Below, one piece after another: positions 35,909 to 44,126 of a stretch of 64,000 nt of DNA. The stretch lies in assembly GCF_013694365.1 (NCBI RefSeq), contig NZ_CP059275.1:1054001-1118000 (forward strand). The letters run 5' to 3'. Under the pieces are notes generated by a model, which saw only the letters and a list, made by a program, of their open reading frames with translations, was not told where the DNA came from and searched no databases. The DNA is from Limosilactobacillus reuteri (GTDB lineage Bacteria; Bacillota; Bacilli; Lactobacillales; Lactobacillaceae). The position numbers and the translations under genes were made by a program. The number at the start of each line of letters is the position of its first letter. Within the stretch, counting starts at the first letter, position 1.

Positions 35909-36928
35909 ATGTTAAAACTTGGTGTTATTGGAACAAATATTATTACTGATCAGATGTTAGATGCAGCCAAGAAAACAGGAAAATATGAATTGACAGCTGT
36001 CTATTCTCGGACATTAGAACATGCTGAGAAGTTTGGCAAGCCATATGGGGCAACTGAATTTTACGATAACATTGATAAGTTCTTTGAAGAGGGCGATTTT
36101 GATGTCGTTTATATTGCTTCACCAAATAGTTTGCACTACCAACAAGCACGGAAAGCAATTGAAAACGATAAATTTATTATTGTTGAAAAGCCAGCCTTCG
36201 TAAATCCAAGTGAATACAGTGCGATTGAATCATTATTGGCAGCCCATCCTAAGGCACGTTTGGTTGAAGCAGCTCGTCATATCCATACCAAGATTTATCA
36301 AGCTGCCTTGAAGAAAGTTGATGAGATGAAGGAACATTATATTCAAGGAGCAACCATCACTGTAATGAAATACTCATCACGTTTTGATAAAGTTCTTAAT
36401 GGCAGTGAACCATATCCAAATATTTTTACCCTTAAGTATGCTGGGGGAGCTTTAATGGACCTCGGTGTATATGCTGTATATGGGGCCGTTACTATTTACG
36501 GTGAACCAGAATCTGTAGTTTATTTCCCAACTCTGACTAAAACTGGGGTTGATGGTAAAGGGGTTGCAATTCTTAACTATGACAAATTTACTGTCACTCT
36601 CAACTTTGGTAAGACAGCTAACTCCCACCTTTATTCTGAAGTTTACGGCTTGAAAGATACTTTAGTCTTTGATAGTATTTTTGATACGCGAAAGGTTACT
36701 TATTATGATGCTGACCAAAATGCGCACCCAATCGAAGCGCCCGTTGAAGAAAACTCAATGACTGATGAAATGAATGATTTCGCAGACCTCTTTAACAATC
36801 CTGATGATGAAGAAGAAATGAAGAAGTACAAGCATTGGTTAGAATTATCTAAGACGGTCAACTCAGTTATGTACTCCCTTCGTCAATCTGCTCAACTAGT
36901 TTTCCCATCTGATAACGATCAAGAATAG
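35909..36928 (+). CDS. Gfo/Idh/MocA family oxidoreductase
   Basis: NAD(P)-dependent sugar or polyol oxidoreductase family. The 339 residues have the N-terminal Rossmann domain (LGVIGTNIITDQML, with Gly-Thr-Asn in place of the commoner GxGxxG), the VVYIASPNSLHYQQARKAIEN strand-helix near 69-89 and the conserved catalytic Lys in IVEKPAFVNPSE near 93-104. The C-terminal alpha/beta domain includes GGALMDLGVYAVYGAV near 178-193. Substrate not predictable. Confidence 0.88.
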   Translation: MLKLGVIGTNIITDQMLDAAKKTGKYELTAVYSRTLEHAEKFGKPYGATEFYDNIDKFFEEGDFDVVYIASPNSLHYQQARKAIENDKFIIVEKPAFVNPSEYSAIESLLAAHPKARLVEAARHIHTKIYQAALKKVDEMKEHYIQGATITVMKYSSRFDKVLNGSEPYPNIFTLKYAGGALMDLGVYAVYGAVTIYGEPESVVYFPTLTKTGVDGKGVAILNYDKFTVTLNFGKTANSHLYSEVYGLKDTLVFDSIFDTRKVTYYDADQNAHPIEAPVEENSMTDEMNDFADLFNNPDDEEEMKKYKHWLELSKTVNSVMYSLRQSAQLVFPSDNDQE

Positions 36929-38230
36929 TTGATCGAACAATTTCAAAAACACTTTGATGAAAAATACAAGCAACCAACTGCAATCCAAAAAGCAGTTGCG
37001 CCGGCATTAAAAACTGACCAATCTGTCCTTGGAATAGCACCGACTGGCTCTGGTAAGACCCTAGCCTTTACGTTGCCACTCTTGCCTAAGATTATGCCAG
37101 GCGAGGGAACTCAATTATTGGTTCTCGCACCTTCACAAGAATTGGCAATTCAAACAACCAAGGTAATCCGTGAATGGGCAACTTTAATTGGCGTTAGCGT
37201 TCAATCCCTGACAGGGGGGGCAAATTTACGGCGACAAGTTATGAATTTACACCAACACCCTGATGTCGTAGTAGGGACACCTGGACGGGTACTCCATATG
37301 CTTGATAACCATCACTTAAAACTCGGCCATTTAATGACAATGGTTATTGATGAAGCTGATGACATGCTTCAAGACGATACTTTAGCTGTCGTAGAAGATA
37401 TTGAGCGTGCGACCCCGTTATCTACTCAACTAGCATTCTTTTCTGCTACCAAATCTCCTGTTCTGGATGAATTGAATGTGATGTTTGGTCGCGATATTGA
37501 AACTATTGATGTTCGTGATGAGGATACTTCTCAGGGACCGGTAGAACATGGTTACTTAAGTGCACGAACCAATGCGCAAAAAACAGCAACTTTACGTCGG
37601 CTGACAAGTATTAAAGATTTTCGGGCGCTTGTCTTCTTCAACAGTACCCGCACCCTTAACTATGCTGCAAGTCGGTTGCGACACGAACATGTTCCGGTAG
37701 ATACCTTGGGTGGTAGACAGAAACAAGTACAACGTGAAAAAGCAATGCGGATGTTTCGGAAGCGACAAATCAAGTTATTGTTGACAACGGATTTGGCAGC
37801 CCGGGGCATTGATATTCCTAAATTGCCTGCTGTTATTAACTTTGACTTGCCGACATCGCTCAATACTTATATTCATCGGGTTGGTCGTACTGGGCGACAA
37901 GGAGAACCAGGATTAGCACTTAGTTTAGGTGATGATCATGATATTCGTGACCTTAAGAAGTTGCTTGCTGATAGTGACTATGAACTAACTAAGCTCTACA
38001 TTGGTGATAATAAATTAACCAACCAGAAACCAGAAGAGGGTCAACGGGTGGTTTCAATCAAACAGCAGGCTAGTCGTCACTTGCAAAAAGAACAATTAAG
38101 TGGGGAAACCCATAAAAAGATGAATCAAACTCTCAGTGGATTCTCTAAGCCAAAGAAACGGCGAAAGAAAAAGAATCGCAAAAATAAAGGAATTCGTTTG
38201 AAGCATCGTCGTAAAAATAACGAAAACTAA
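36929..38230 (+). CDS. DEAD-box ATP-dependent RNA helicase
   Basis: 433 residues with the complete motif set: Q motif KQPTAIQKAV near residues 14-23, motif I PTGSGKT near 38-44, Ib TPGR near 116-119, motif II DEAD at about 139-142, motif III SAT near 171, motif IV FNSTR near 234, motif V TDLAARGID near 285-293 and motif VI HRVGRTGRQG near 311-320. The C-terminal tail is very basic (KPKKRRKKKNRKNK) and probably binds RNA. It resembles CshB-type helicases of Bacillota, involved in cold growth and ribosome assembly. TTG start; no earlier in-frame start exists after the previous gene. Confidence 0.93.
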   Translation: MIEQFQKHFDEKYKQPTAIQKAVAPALKTDQSVLGIAPTGSGKTLAFTLPLLPKIMPGEGTQLLVLAPSQELAIQTTKVIREWATLIGVSVQSLTGGANLRRQVMNLHQHPDVVVGTPGRVLHMLDNHHLKLGHLMTMVIDEADDMLQDDTLAVVEDIERATPLSTQLAFFSATKSPVLDELNVMFGRDIETIDVRDEDTSQGPVEHGYLSARTNAQKTATLRRLTSIKDFRALVFFNSTRTLNYAASRLRHEHVPVDTLGGRQKQVQREKAMRMFRKRQIKLLLTTDLAARGIDIPKLPAVINFDLPTSLNTYIHRVGRTGRQGEPGLALSLGDDHDIRDLKKLLADSDYELTKLYIGDNKLTNQKPEEGQRVVSIKQQASRHLQKEQLSGETHKKMNQTLSGFSKPKKRRKKKNRKNKGIRLKHRRKNNEN

Positions 38231-38303
38231 GGTCCTATAGTATAATTGGATAGTACATCCGCCTCCTAAGCGGTCGATTCCGGTTCAAATCCGGATGGGA
38301 TCA
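38231..38303 (+). tRNA. tRNA-Arg (anticodon CCU)
   Basis: 73 bases folding as a tRNA without encoded CCA. Acceptor stem GGTCCTA pairs with TGGGATC (two G-U wobbles) with A as the discriminator base; the T arm is TCCGG-TTCAAAT-CCGGA; the anticodon loop CTCCTAA lies between TCCGC and GCGGT and gives anticodon CCT, reading AGG. It is the only RNA gene of standard type seen in the window, and it abuts both neighbouring genes with no spacer. Confidence 0.95.
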
Positions 38304-39425
38304 ATGCAGCCACCATATAAGATTATGTTTTTGTTTGGTACGCGGGCTGAGGTTTTGAAGTTGGCGCCGATCATTAGATTGATGCATCAAAATCCTGCGA
38401 CCTGGCAACCAGTTCTTGTTGCAACGGGAAATTCACAATTATTAAACGACACGTTGGCATATTTGAATTTCCAAATTGATTTCAGTGTTGATTCATCGAA
38501 CGTAACAAGTACAAATGAAGTTGAACTATTGAGCCAACTGTTGCATAACTTAAATAATGTGATTAATGCTGGACAACCAGATATGATCCTTGTGGCTGGT
38601 GATGCTACTACAAGTTTGGCTGCCAGTTTGATTAGTTTTTATCATCATATTTCACTTGGCCATGTTGAAGCTGGTTTGCGTACTTATGAACGGTATTCGC
38701 CATTCCCTGATGAAATGCATCGGCGCCTTACAGATAATCTAGCAGACCTTTATTTTGCGCCAACGACAAGTGCCCGCGATAATTTATTGCAAGAGCACCA
38801 TCCAGCAAAACGAATCTATGTTACTGGAAATACTTCAATTGATAGCGTGAAGCATAATTTACAAGAAGATTTTACGCATCCTTTACTGCAGTCCATCCCA
38901 GCAGATAATCGGATTTTATTAATGACAATGCGGCGCAAAGATAACCTCGGCGCCCCCATGAAGCGTGTTTTCCATACAATGCGTGATATTGTGGAAACTA
39001 ACAACAATCTTGACCTGATATTTCCTGTCTATCCTCATCCAGAAGAAGAATTACTGGCTAATGATATTTTAGGAGATCATGACCGGATTCATCTTATTAC
39101 ACCATTAAATCATCATGATTTCTTAAATATTGCTGCCCGGAGTTCGATTCTGTTAACTGATTCAGGCGGTTTGCAGGAAGAAGCTCCAGCATTGCATCGC
39201 CCTCTTTTGCTTTTACGTGATGAAACAGAACGTCAAGAAGCGGTCAGCCTAGGGGGCGTAAAAATTGTTGGTACTGATCCGACAACGATTCAACAAGCGG
39301 TTTTTGAATTGTTAAATGATGAGAAGAAGTATCGGCAAATGGAACTAGCGGAAGTACTATTTGGAGATGGGCACGCAAGCGAAAAGATTCTTAAAATTGT
39401 TGAAAAATACTTATCACAACAATAA
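38304..39425 (+). CDS. UDP-GlcNAc 2-epimerase paralogue with altered active site
   Basis: 373 residues from ATG 38304 (the upstream in-frame ATG at 38295 lies inside the tRNA and is rejected). Overall similarity to the epimerase at 27625-28746 is clear: FGTRAEVLKL near 10-19, GHVEAGLRTYERYSPFPDEMHRR near 114-136, TDSGGLQEEAPALHRP near 282-297. Differences fall in catalytic positions: HGDTSS becomes AGDATT, the HRREN-WG motif becomes MRRKDNLG (histidine lost, acid moved), and the end motif RDTTERPEGVTAGT becomes RDETERQEAVSLGG. It is probably not a standard epimerase; regulator, hydrolase or pseudoenzyme are open options. Confidence 0.8.
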   Translation: MQPPYKIMFLFGTRAEVLKLAPIIRLMHQNPATWQPVLVATGNSQLLNDTLAYLNFQIDFSVDSSNVTSTNEVELLSQLLHNLNNVINAGQPDMILVAGDATTSLAASLISFYHHISLGHVEAGLRTYERYSPFPDEMHRRLTDNLADLYFAPTTSARDNLLQEHHPAKRIYVTGNTSIDSVKHNLQEDFTHPLLQSIPADNRILLMTMRRKDNLGAPMKRVFHTMRDIVETNNNLDLIFPVYPHPEEELLANDILGDHDRIHLITPLNHHDFLNIAARSSILLTDSGGLQEEAPALHRPLLLLRDETERQEAVSLGGVKIVGTDPTTIQQAVFELLNDEKKYRQMELAEVLFGDGHASEKILKIVEKYLSQQ

Positions 39426-39665
39426 ATGCTTCAAGGAAAGTTACCTTATGATAAGGAATTAGCTCAACAATTTGCTGGAGTTGATTGGAATAAAATCAAT
39501 CAAGAATATAAGCGTAATTATGCGCAAGCTGCTGATGCTGTTATGACTGCTAAAGGAATTGATAAGAAGAAAGCAGAGACGGAACTTCATCATGTTTACA
39601 ATGCCCTAAAGCAATTACCAATTATCGTTAAACGTGGATCATTACGATCACCTAAAGCAAACTAA
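39426..39665 (+). CDS. Hypothetical small helical protein
   Basis: 79 residues, soluble, mostly helical by composition (YDKELAQQFAGVDWNKINQEY; AADAVMTAKGIDKKKAETELHHVY), ending with a basic tail RGSLRSPKAN. No motif recognised. The codon usage and clean ATG-stop frame match the neighbours, so I regard it as a real gene of unknown role. Confidence 0.65.
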   Translation: MLQGKLPYDKELAQQFAGVDWNKINQEYKRNYAQAADAVMTAKGIDKKKAETELHHVYNALKQLPIIVKRGSLRSPKAN

Positions 39666-39827
39666 ATGATGAAAAAATTCCCACCAATTGAAAAAATATT
39701 AGAAGCTTATACAGCAATTGCTGACGGTCACGTTAAACTTGAAAACGATCAAGCACTCGTAACCTCTTCTAATGAAGCGAAAACTTATACCGTCACCCTT
39801 TCACGACAATACCTATACTTTAAATGA
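39666..39827 (+). CDS. Hypothetical 53-residue protein
   Basis: Short gene that exactly fills the space between its neighbours, from ATG at 39666 to TGA at 39825-39827. It encodes 53 residues beginning MMKKFPPIEKILEAYTAI and ending VTLSRQYLYFK, with a central strand-turn-strand-like part (GHVKLENDQALVTSSNEAKT). The fit between two genes with zero spacing, the same as everywhere else in this window, is the main support. No signal peptide or known domain; a small beta protein is plausible. Confidence 0.7.
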   Translation: MMKKFPPIEKILEAYTAIADGHVKLENDQALVTSSNEAKTYTVTLSRQYLYFK

Positions 39828-40265
39828 ATGATTAAGGATCTGTGGGTAAAATATAAGTCAATCATTGCCTACCTTTTCTGGGGCGTTGTCACAACGGTGG
39901 TTAACTTAGCAGTATTCCAGATTTTGAGTCCGGGACTTCACTGGAATGTTGCCCTTGCAACTGTAATTGCGTGGTTTGCATCCGTATTAGTTGCTTATTT
40001 TACCAATAAAGTCTGGGTATTTGGTTCCCATTACACTACCGTTAGTGACTTTATTGTTGAAATTTTCCGATTTTTCTTTTATCGTGGATTGACTTTATTT
40101 ATCGATTTAATAATTACGTATGTAGGTATCAAAGTTTTGAAATTCGATACACCTCTCCAACAATTTATCGTTAAATTTATTGATAATGTCATTGTGGTAA
40201 TTGCTAATTATATTTTCTCAAAGTGGTTAATCTTCAAAGATAACCGTGATATTGCAGATAAATAA
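39828..40265 (+). CDS. GtrA-like membrane protein
   Basis: 145 residues with four membrane segments (about 10-30, 36-58, 75-97, 112-132), the GtrA/PF04138 layout: WGVVTTVVNLAVFQIL near 19-34, VAYFTNKVWVF near 56-66 and the C-terminal NYIFSKWLIFKD. GtrA proteins are thought to flip polyprenyl-phosphate-linked sugars for extracytoplasmic glycosyl transfer, working with a GtrB-type enzyme; a GtrB-like gene is at 48724-49653 in this window. Confidence 0.9.
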   Translation: MIKDLWVKYKSIIAYLFWGVVTTVVNLAVFQILSPGLHWNVALATVIAWFASVLVAYFTNKVWVFGSHYTTVSDFIVEIFRFFFYRGLTLFIDLIITYVGIKVLKFDTPLQQFIVKFIDNVIVVIANYIFSKWLIFKDNRDIADK

Positions 40266-40724
40266 ATGGCAAAAGCACTTGTAGTATACGCAACCATTAC
40301 CGGTAATAATGAAGACGTTGCGGACATTATTACTGACGCTCTTGAAGATTTAGGAGTAGAAGTCGATGAAGTTGAAATGACAATGGCTGATCCAGCTGAC
40401 TTTGAAGAAGCTGATATTTGTGTGATCTGTCCTTACACTTACGATGAGGGAGCTCTTCCAGAAGAAGGAATTGACTTTTATGAAGACTTGCAAGAAGAAC
40501 AACTAGCAGGCAAAGTTTACGGAGTTGCCGGCTCTGGTGATACTTTCTATGGGGATGACTTCTGTGTCGCCGTCGATAAATTTGGGGATGCCCTTGCCAA
40601 GACAGGGGCAACTAAGGGCGCTGAAAATGTTAAAATCAACCTCGCACCAGATGAAGAAGACATTCAAAAGCTCGATGCCTTCGCTAAGCAATTAGTAGAA
40701 AAGGCGGCTAAACTGAATGATTAA
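40266..40724 (+). CDS. Flavodoxin
   Basis: 152-residue FMN-binding electron carrier. The phosphate-binding loop is VYATITGNNEDVADII near residues 6-21 (T/S-x-T-G-N-x-E), the first FMN-side loop CPYTYDEGALPEEG near 55-68, and the second loop GSGDTFYGDDFC near 86-97. Strongly acidic throughout, as expected for an electron-transfer partner. Could serve NrdF activation or flavodoxin-dependent reductases, but no partner is adjacent. Confidence 0.93.
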   Translation: MAKALVVYATITGNNEDVADIITDALEDLGVEVDEVEMTMADPADFEEADICVICPYTYDEGALPEEGIDFYEDLQEEQLAGKVYGVAGSGDTFYGDDFCVAVDKFGDALAKTGATKGAENVKINLAPDEEDIQKLDAFAKQLVEKAAKLND

Positions 40725-41582
40725 ATGATTAGTTTAAAATCACCTCGAGAAATCGATGCAATGGAAAAGGCCGGGGCAGCCTTAGCAGCAATGCACCTTG
40801 GCCTTCGTAAAATTATTAAGCCAGGCATCTCAAGCTGGAAGATCGAAGAATTCGCTCGGGAGTACTTCAAGGCTGCTGGAGCTAAAGCTGAACAAATTGG
40901 CTTTGAAGGATACAAGTACGCTACCTGTGTTAGTGTTAATGATGAAATTTGTCACGGATTCCCTCGTAAGAAGTTAATCTTAAAGAAGGGCGACTTAGTA
41001 AAGGTTGATACGGTTGTCAGTGTCGACGGTGCTTTCAGTGATTCTTGCTGGAGCTATGCGGTAGGAGAAGTTTCCCCTGAAATCCAAAAGTTAATGGACG
41101 TTACTAAGAAGTCACTGTTTATGGGAATTGACCAATGTGTTCCTGGTAACCGGATTGGTGATATTGGTGCGGTGATTCAACACTACACAGAAGATGAGAA
41201 TGGCTATGGGGATGTCCGTGAATTTGTTGGTCACGGTATTCAACCAACAATGCATGAAGATCCAATGGTGCCTCACTACGGCGAACACGGTCAAGGAATC
41301 CGTCTTCGTAATGGGATGACCATTACTGTTGAACCAATGATTAACACCGGTACGTGGGAAGCTGATACCAGTGATCCAAGTGGTTGGCTTGCCAAGACTG
41401 CTGATGGTGGTTGGAGTTGCCAATACGAACATACCTTAGTTATTACGAATGATGGTCCGAAGATTTTGACGTCTCAAGATCCAGAAGCAGATGCTGATTA
41501 CATGTACGATGATAATTATGCTAAGTACTTAGACCATTACCGTGAGATCGCAGAAAAGGTTGCTAAGCAGTTTGAAAATTAA
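40725..41582 (+). CDS. map: Type I methionine aminopeptidase
   Basis: Removes the initiator methionine from nascent proteins. The 285-residue pita-bread enzyme has metal ligands in VDTVVSVDGAFSDSCW near 90-105 (two Asp), GHGIQPTMHEDP near 170-181 (His), VEPMIN near 204-209 (Glu) and QYEHTLVI near 234-241 (Glu). SVNDEICHGFP near 69-79 holds the substrate-site His. It is a little longer than the 250-265 typical, the extra residues lying at the C terminus and in a loop around 215-230. Confidence 0.94.
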   Translation: MISLKSPREIDAMEKAGAALAAMHLGLRKIIKPGISSWKIEEFAREYFKAAGAKAEQIGFEGYKYATCVSVNDEICHGFPRKKLILKKGDLVKVDTVVSVDGAFSDSCWSYAVGEVSPEIQKLMDVTKKSLFMGIDQCVPGNRIGDIGAVIQHYTEDENGYGDVREFVGHGIQPTMHEDPMVPHYGEHGQGIRLRNGMTITVEPMINTGTWEADTSDPSGWLAKTADGGWSCQYEHTLVITNDGPKILTSQDPEADADYMYDDNYAKYLDHYREIAEKVAKQFEN

Positions 41583-42704
41583 ATGGTAGAAATAGCACAT
41601 TTTGGTGTCGAAGCATGGCTAAATAGGTGGGAAAAGAGCGCGACTTATGATATTTCACAAAGTACAATCGCCTCTTTGAGTATGCACGATCTCTTAAATT
41701 TAGATGGTAACAATGGTGAAGAGTTTTATGAGATGCTTGATAAGCAGCAAATGAACTACGGGTGGATTGAAGGATCACCCGAGTTCAAAGAAGAAGTTGC
41801 TAAACTATATCACCATGTTGATCCGGAAAATATCTTGCAAACAAATGGTGCCACAGGAGCAAATATTTTAGCTCTCTATGCCTTGATCAATCCCGGTGAT
41901 CATGTAATTGCCGAATACCCTTCTTACCAACAACTCTACGACATTCCTAAATCATTAGGTGCAGATGTTGATTACTGGCATATTCATGAAGAAGATGACT
42001 GGTACCCACGAATCGATGACCTAAAAGCGCTGGTCAAACCTAATACTAAAATGATTTGTCTAAACAACGCGAATAATCCAACGGGAACGGTTCTTGATAA
42101 AGAGTTTCTCGAACAAGTTGTTGAAATTGCTAAGTCAGTCGATGCTTATGTTCTTGTTGATGAAGTCTACTTGCCCCTCGATCACCCCGAAATATTTGCG
42201 CAGATTATTGATCTTTACGATAAAGGAATCTCTACTAATTCTCTTTCGAAGACTTATTCAGTTCCAGGAGTTCGAATCGGTTGGACCGCGACTAACGCTG
42301 AAGTTGCCGATATCTTCCGTAAGTTCCGTGACTACACCATGATCTGTGGAGGAGTCTTTAACGACCAGCTCGCTACCTATGTTTTACGCCACCGTGATCA
42401 AGTTCTCGCCCGGAACCGGAAGTTAGTTCTTGGCAACCTCGCCATTTATAAGGATTGGATTGATCATGAAGACCGAGCAAGTGTCATCATGCCACAAGCA
42501 GTCTCCACTTCCTTCCCAAAGCTTAATGTGCCAGTTGATATTCATACCTTCTGTGAAAACTTGCTTCATGACGAAGGAGTTCTCCTCGTGCCCGGCGATG
42601 CTTTTGATACTCCGAGCCACGTTCGCCTCGGCTACTGCGCACCAGAGGCAACCTTAAAAGAAGGCTTAAAGCGGCTTTCAAAGTATATGCATCAATATGA
42701 TTAG
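41583..42704 (+). CDS. PLP-dependent class I/II aminotransferase (ArcT-like)
   Basis: 373-residue fold-type I aminotransferase. PLP-binding landmarks: NGATGANILALYALINPGD near residues 87-105 (phosphate and ring stacking), CLNNANNPTGTV near 159-170, LVDEVYLPLD near 190-199 and the Schiff-base lysine in SLSKTYSVPGVRIGW near 221-235. It is next to an arginine:ornithine-antiporter-like permease; in lactobacilli a transaminase of this kind (arcT) accompanies arcD in arginine deiminase loci. The other arc genes are not in the window, so that link is inference. Confidence 0.85.
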   Translation: MVEIAHFGVEAWLNRWEKSATYDISQSTIASLSMHDLLNLDGNNGEEFYEMLDKQQMNYGWIEGSPEFKEEVAKLYHHVDPENILQTNGATGANILALYALINPGDHVIAEYPSYQQLYDIPKSLGADVDYWHIHEEDDWYPRIDDLKALVKPNTKMICLNNANNPTGTVLDKEFLEQVVEIAKSVDAYVLVDEVYLPLDHPEIFAQIIDLYDKGISTNSLSKTYSVPGVRIGWTATNAEVADIFRKFRDYTMICGGVFNDQLATYVLRHRDQVLARNRKLVLGNLAIYKDWIDHEDRASVIMPQAVSTSFPKLNVPVDIHTFCENLLHDEGVLLVPGDAFDTPSHVRLGYCAPEATLKEGLKRLSKYMHQYD

Positions 42705-44126
42705 ATGAGTGAGAAAAAAGGTATTAATACGACGGAACTAACCCTTTTAATCGTGGGATCAACAATTGGTTCGGGAGTATTTGGAATTACCAGTGATTTA
42801 GCTACCGCGGCGGCTCCCGGACCAGCAATCATTGCCTGGATAATAGTAGGGATTGGCGTCTTGACTTTAGTTCTCTCCCTAACTAATCTTTCGCAAAAGC
42901 GGCCAGGCCTTGATTCAGGGATTTTCAGCTATGCGGCAGCTGCTTTTGGTCCGCTGGGCGAATTTATTTCTGGTTGGGCATACTGGCTTTCAGCGTGGCT
43001 CGGCAATATTGCTTTTGCGACGATTATGATGAGCGCCCTTGGAACGTTTTTCCCCAGCCTATTTGCCAATGGTCAAAACTTATTCTCAATTATTGTTGCA
43101 ATTATTTTAACCTGGGTTTTGACATTCTTGGTAAATCGAGGGATCGAATCAGCGGCTTTCATCAATTCAATTGGGACAATCTGCAAGATTATTCCATTAG
43201 TCGTCTTTGTTATCTGTGTGATTCTTGGTTTTAAAGCTAAGATTTTTACTGCTGATTTCTGGGGCAATGTAACACAGAATCTCAGTTCAAAAATCGAAAC
43301 TGGTTCAATCTATGACCAAGTAAAGGCCTCAATTATGGTAATGATGTGGCTATTTGTCGGCGTTGAAGGTGCCTCGGTTCTTTCTAGTCGTGCCAAAACA
43401 CGGACTGATGCTGAACGGGCTTCCATCTTCGGTCTTATAAGCCTACTCGTTATCTACATTGTGGTTTCTATTCTGCCATACGGGGTAATGACCCGCGCCC
43501 AGTTAGCAGCTGGTGGTCAACCGGCGCTTGGTGCTATCATGCAACATCTGGTTGGAACATGGGGTGCCGCTCTGATCAGTATTGGATTGATCATCTCAGT
43601 ATTAGTTTCGTGGCTCTCGTGGACAATGCTACCAGCTGAATCATTAATGCTAATGGCTAATGATGAAACCCTTCCAACATCATGGGGTAAGCTAAATGAC
43701 AAAAAAGCGCCAACACGGGCATTAATAATCACCGGGGTTCTTCAATCAATCTTCCTCTTCTCTTTACTTTTCACTACCTATGCTTACAACTTTGCATATA
43801 CGCTTTGTACGGCTGCGATTTTGATCTGTTACCTCCTTGTTGGCATTTACCAGATGATGTACAGTTGGCAACACCAAGAATGGGGACAATTTGTTATTGG
43901 ACTAATCGCCACTCTCTTTGAACTGATGGCAATGGTTCTCTCTGGCTGGAAAGAAATAATGGTCGTTTCAGTCGGTTTTATTCCTGGATTCTTCTTTTAC
44001 GTCCAAGCATGCAAGGAATTCCATCACTCAATCACAGTAAAGGAAAAATGGGCAATGGGGATTATCGCTGTCTTTGCGGTTATTTCTTTAGTATTAGTAA
44101 TCAACGGAACAATTTCAATTAATTAA
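42705..44126 (+). CDS. APC amino acid antiporter (basic amino acid / ArcD-like)
   Basis: 473-residue, 12-helix APC-superfamily transporter. The start TELTLLIVGSTIGSGVFGIT (residues 10-29) is the TM1 signature of the basic amino acid/polyamine antiporter family, with the unwound G-S-G-V-F stretch that binds substrate amino groups. VMMWLFVGVEGASVLSSRAK near 211-230 is the TM6 counterpart. The adjacent aminotransferase supports an arginine/ornithine type of substrate, but the specificity is not proven. Confidence 0.85.
   Translation: MSEKKGINTTELTLLIVGSTIGSGVFGITSDLATAAAPGPAIIAWIIVGIGVLTLVLSLTNLSQKRPGLDSGIFSYAAAAFGPLGEFISGWAYWLSAWLGNIAFATIMMSALGTFFPSLFANGQNLFSIIVAIILTWVLTFLVNRGIESAAFINSIGTICKIIPLVVFVICVILGFKAKIFTADFWGNVTQNLSSKIETGSIYDQVKASIMVMMWLFVGVEGASVLSSRAKTRTDAERASIFGLISLLVIYIVVSILPYGVMTRAQLAAGGQPALGAIMQHLVGTWGAALISIGLIISVLVSWLSWTMLPAESLMLMANDETLPTSWGKLNDKKAPTRALIITGVLQSIFLFSLLFTTYAYNFAYTLCTAAILICYLLVGIYQMMYSWQHQEWGQFVIGLIATLFELMAMVLSGWKEIMVVSVGFIPGFFFYVQACKEFHHSITVKEKWAMGIIAVFAVISLVLVINGTISIN

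Noticed and set aside
38295..38303. ATG inside the tRNA-Arg 3' end as start of the epimerase paralogue
   Set aside because: The three codons are T-arm and acceptor-stem bases of a well-folded tRNA; the next ATG at 38304 follows its last base.
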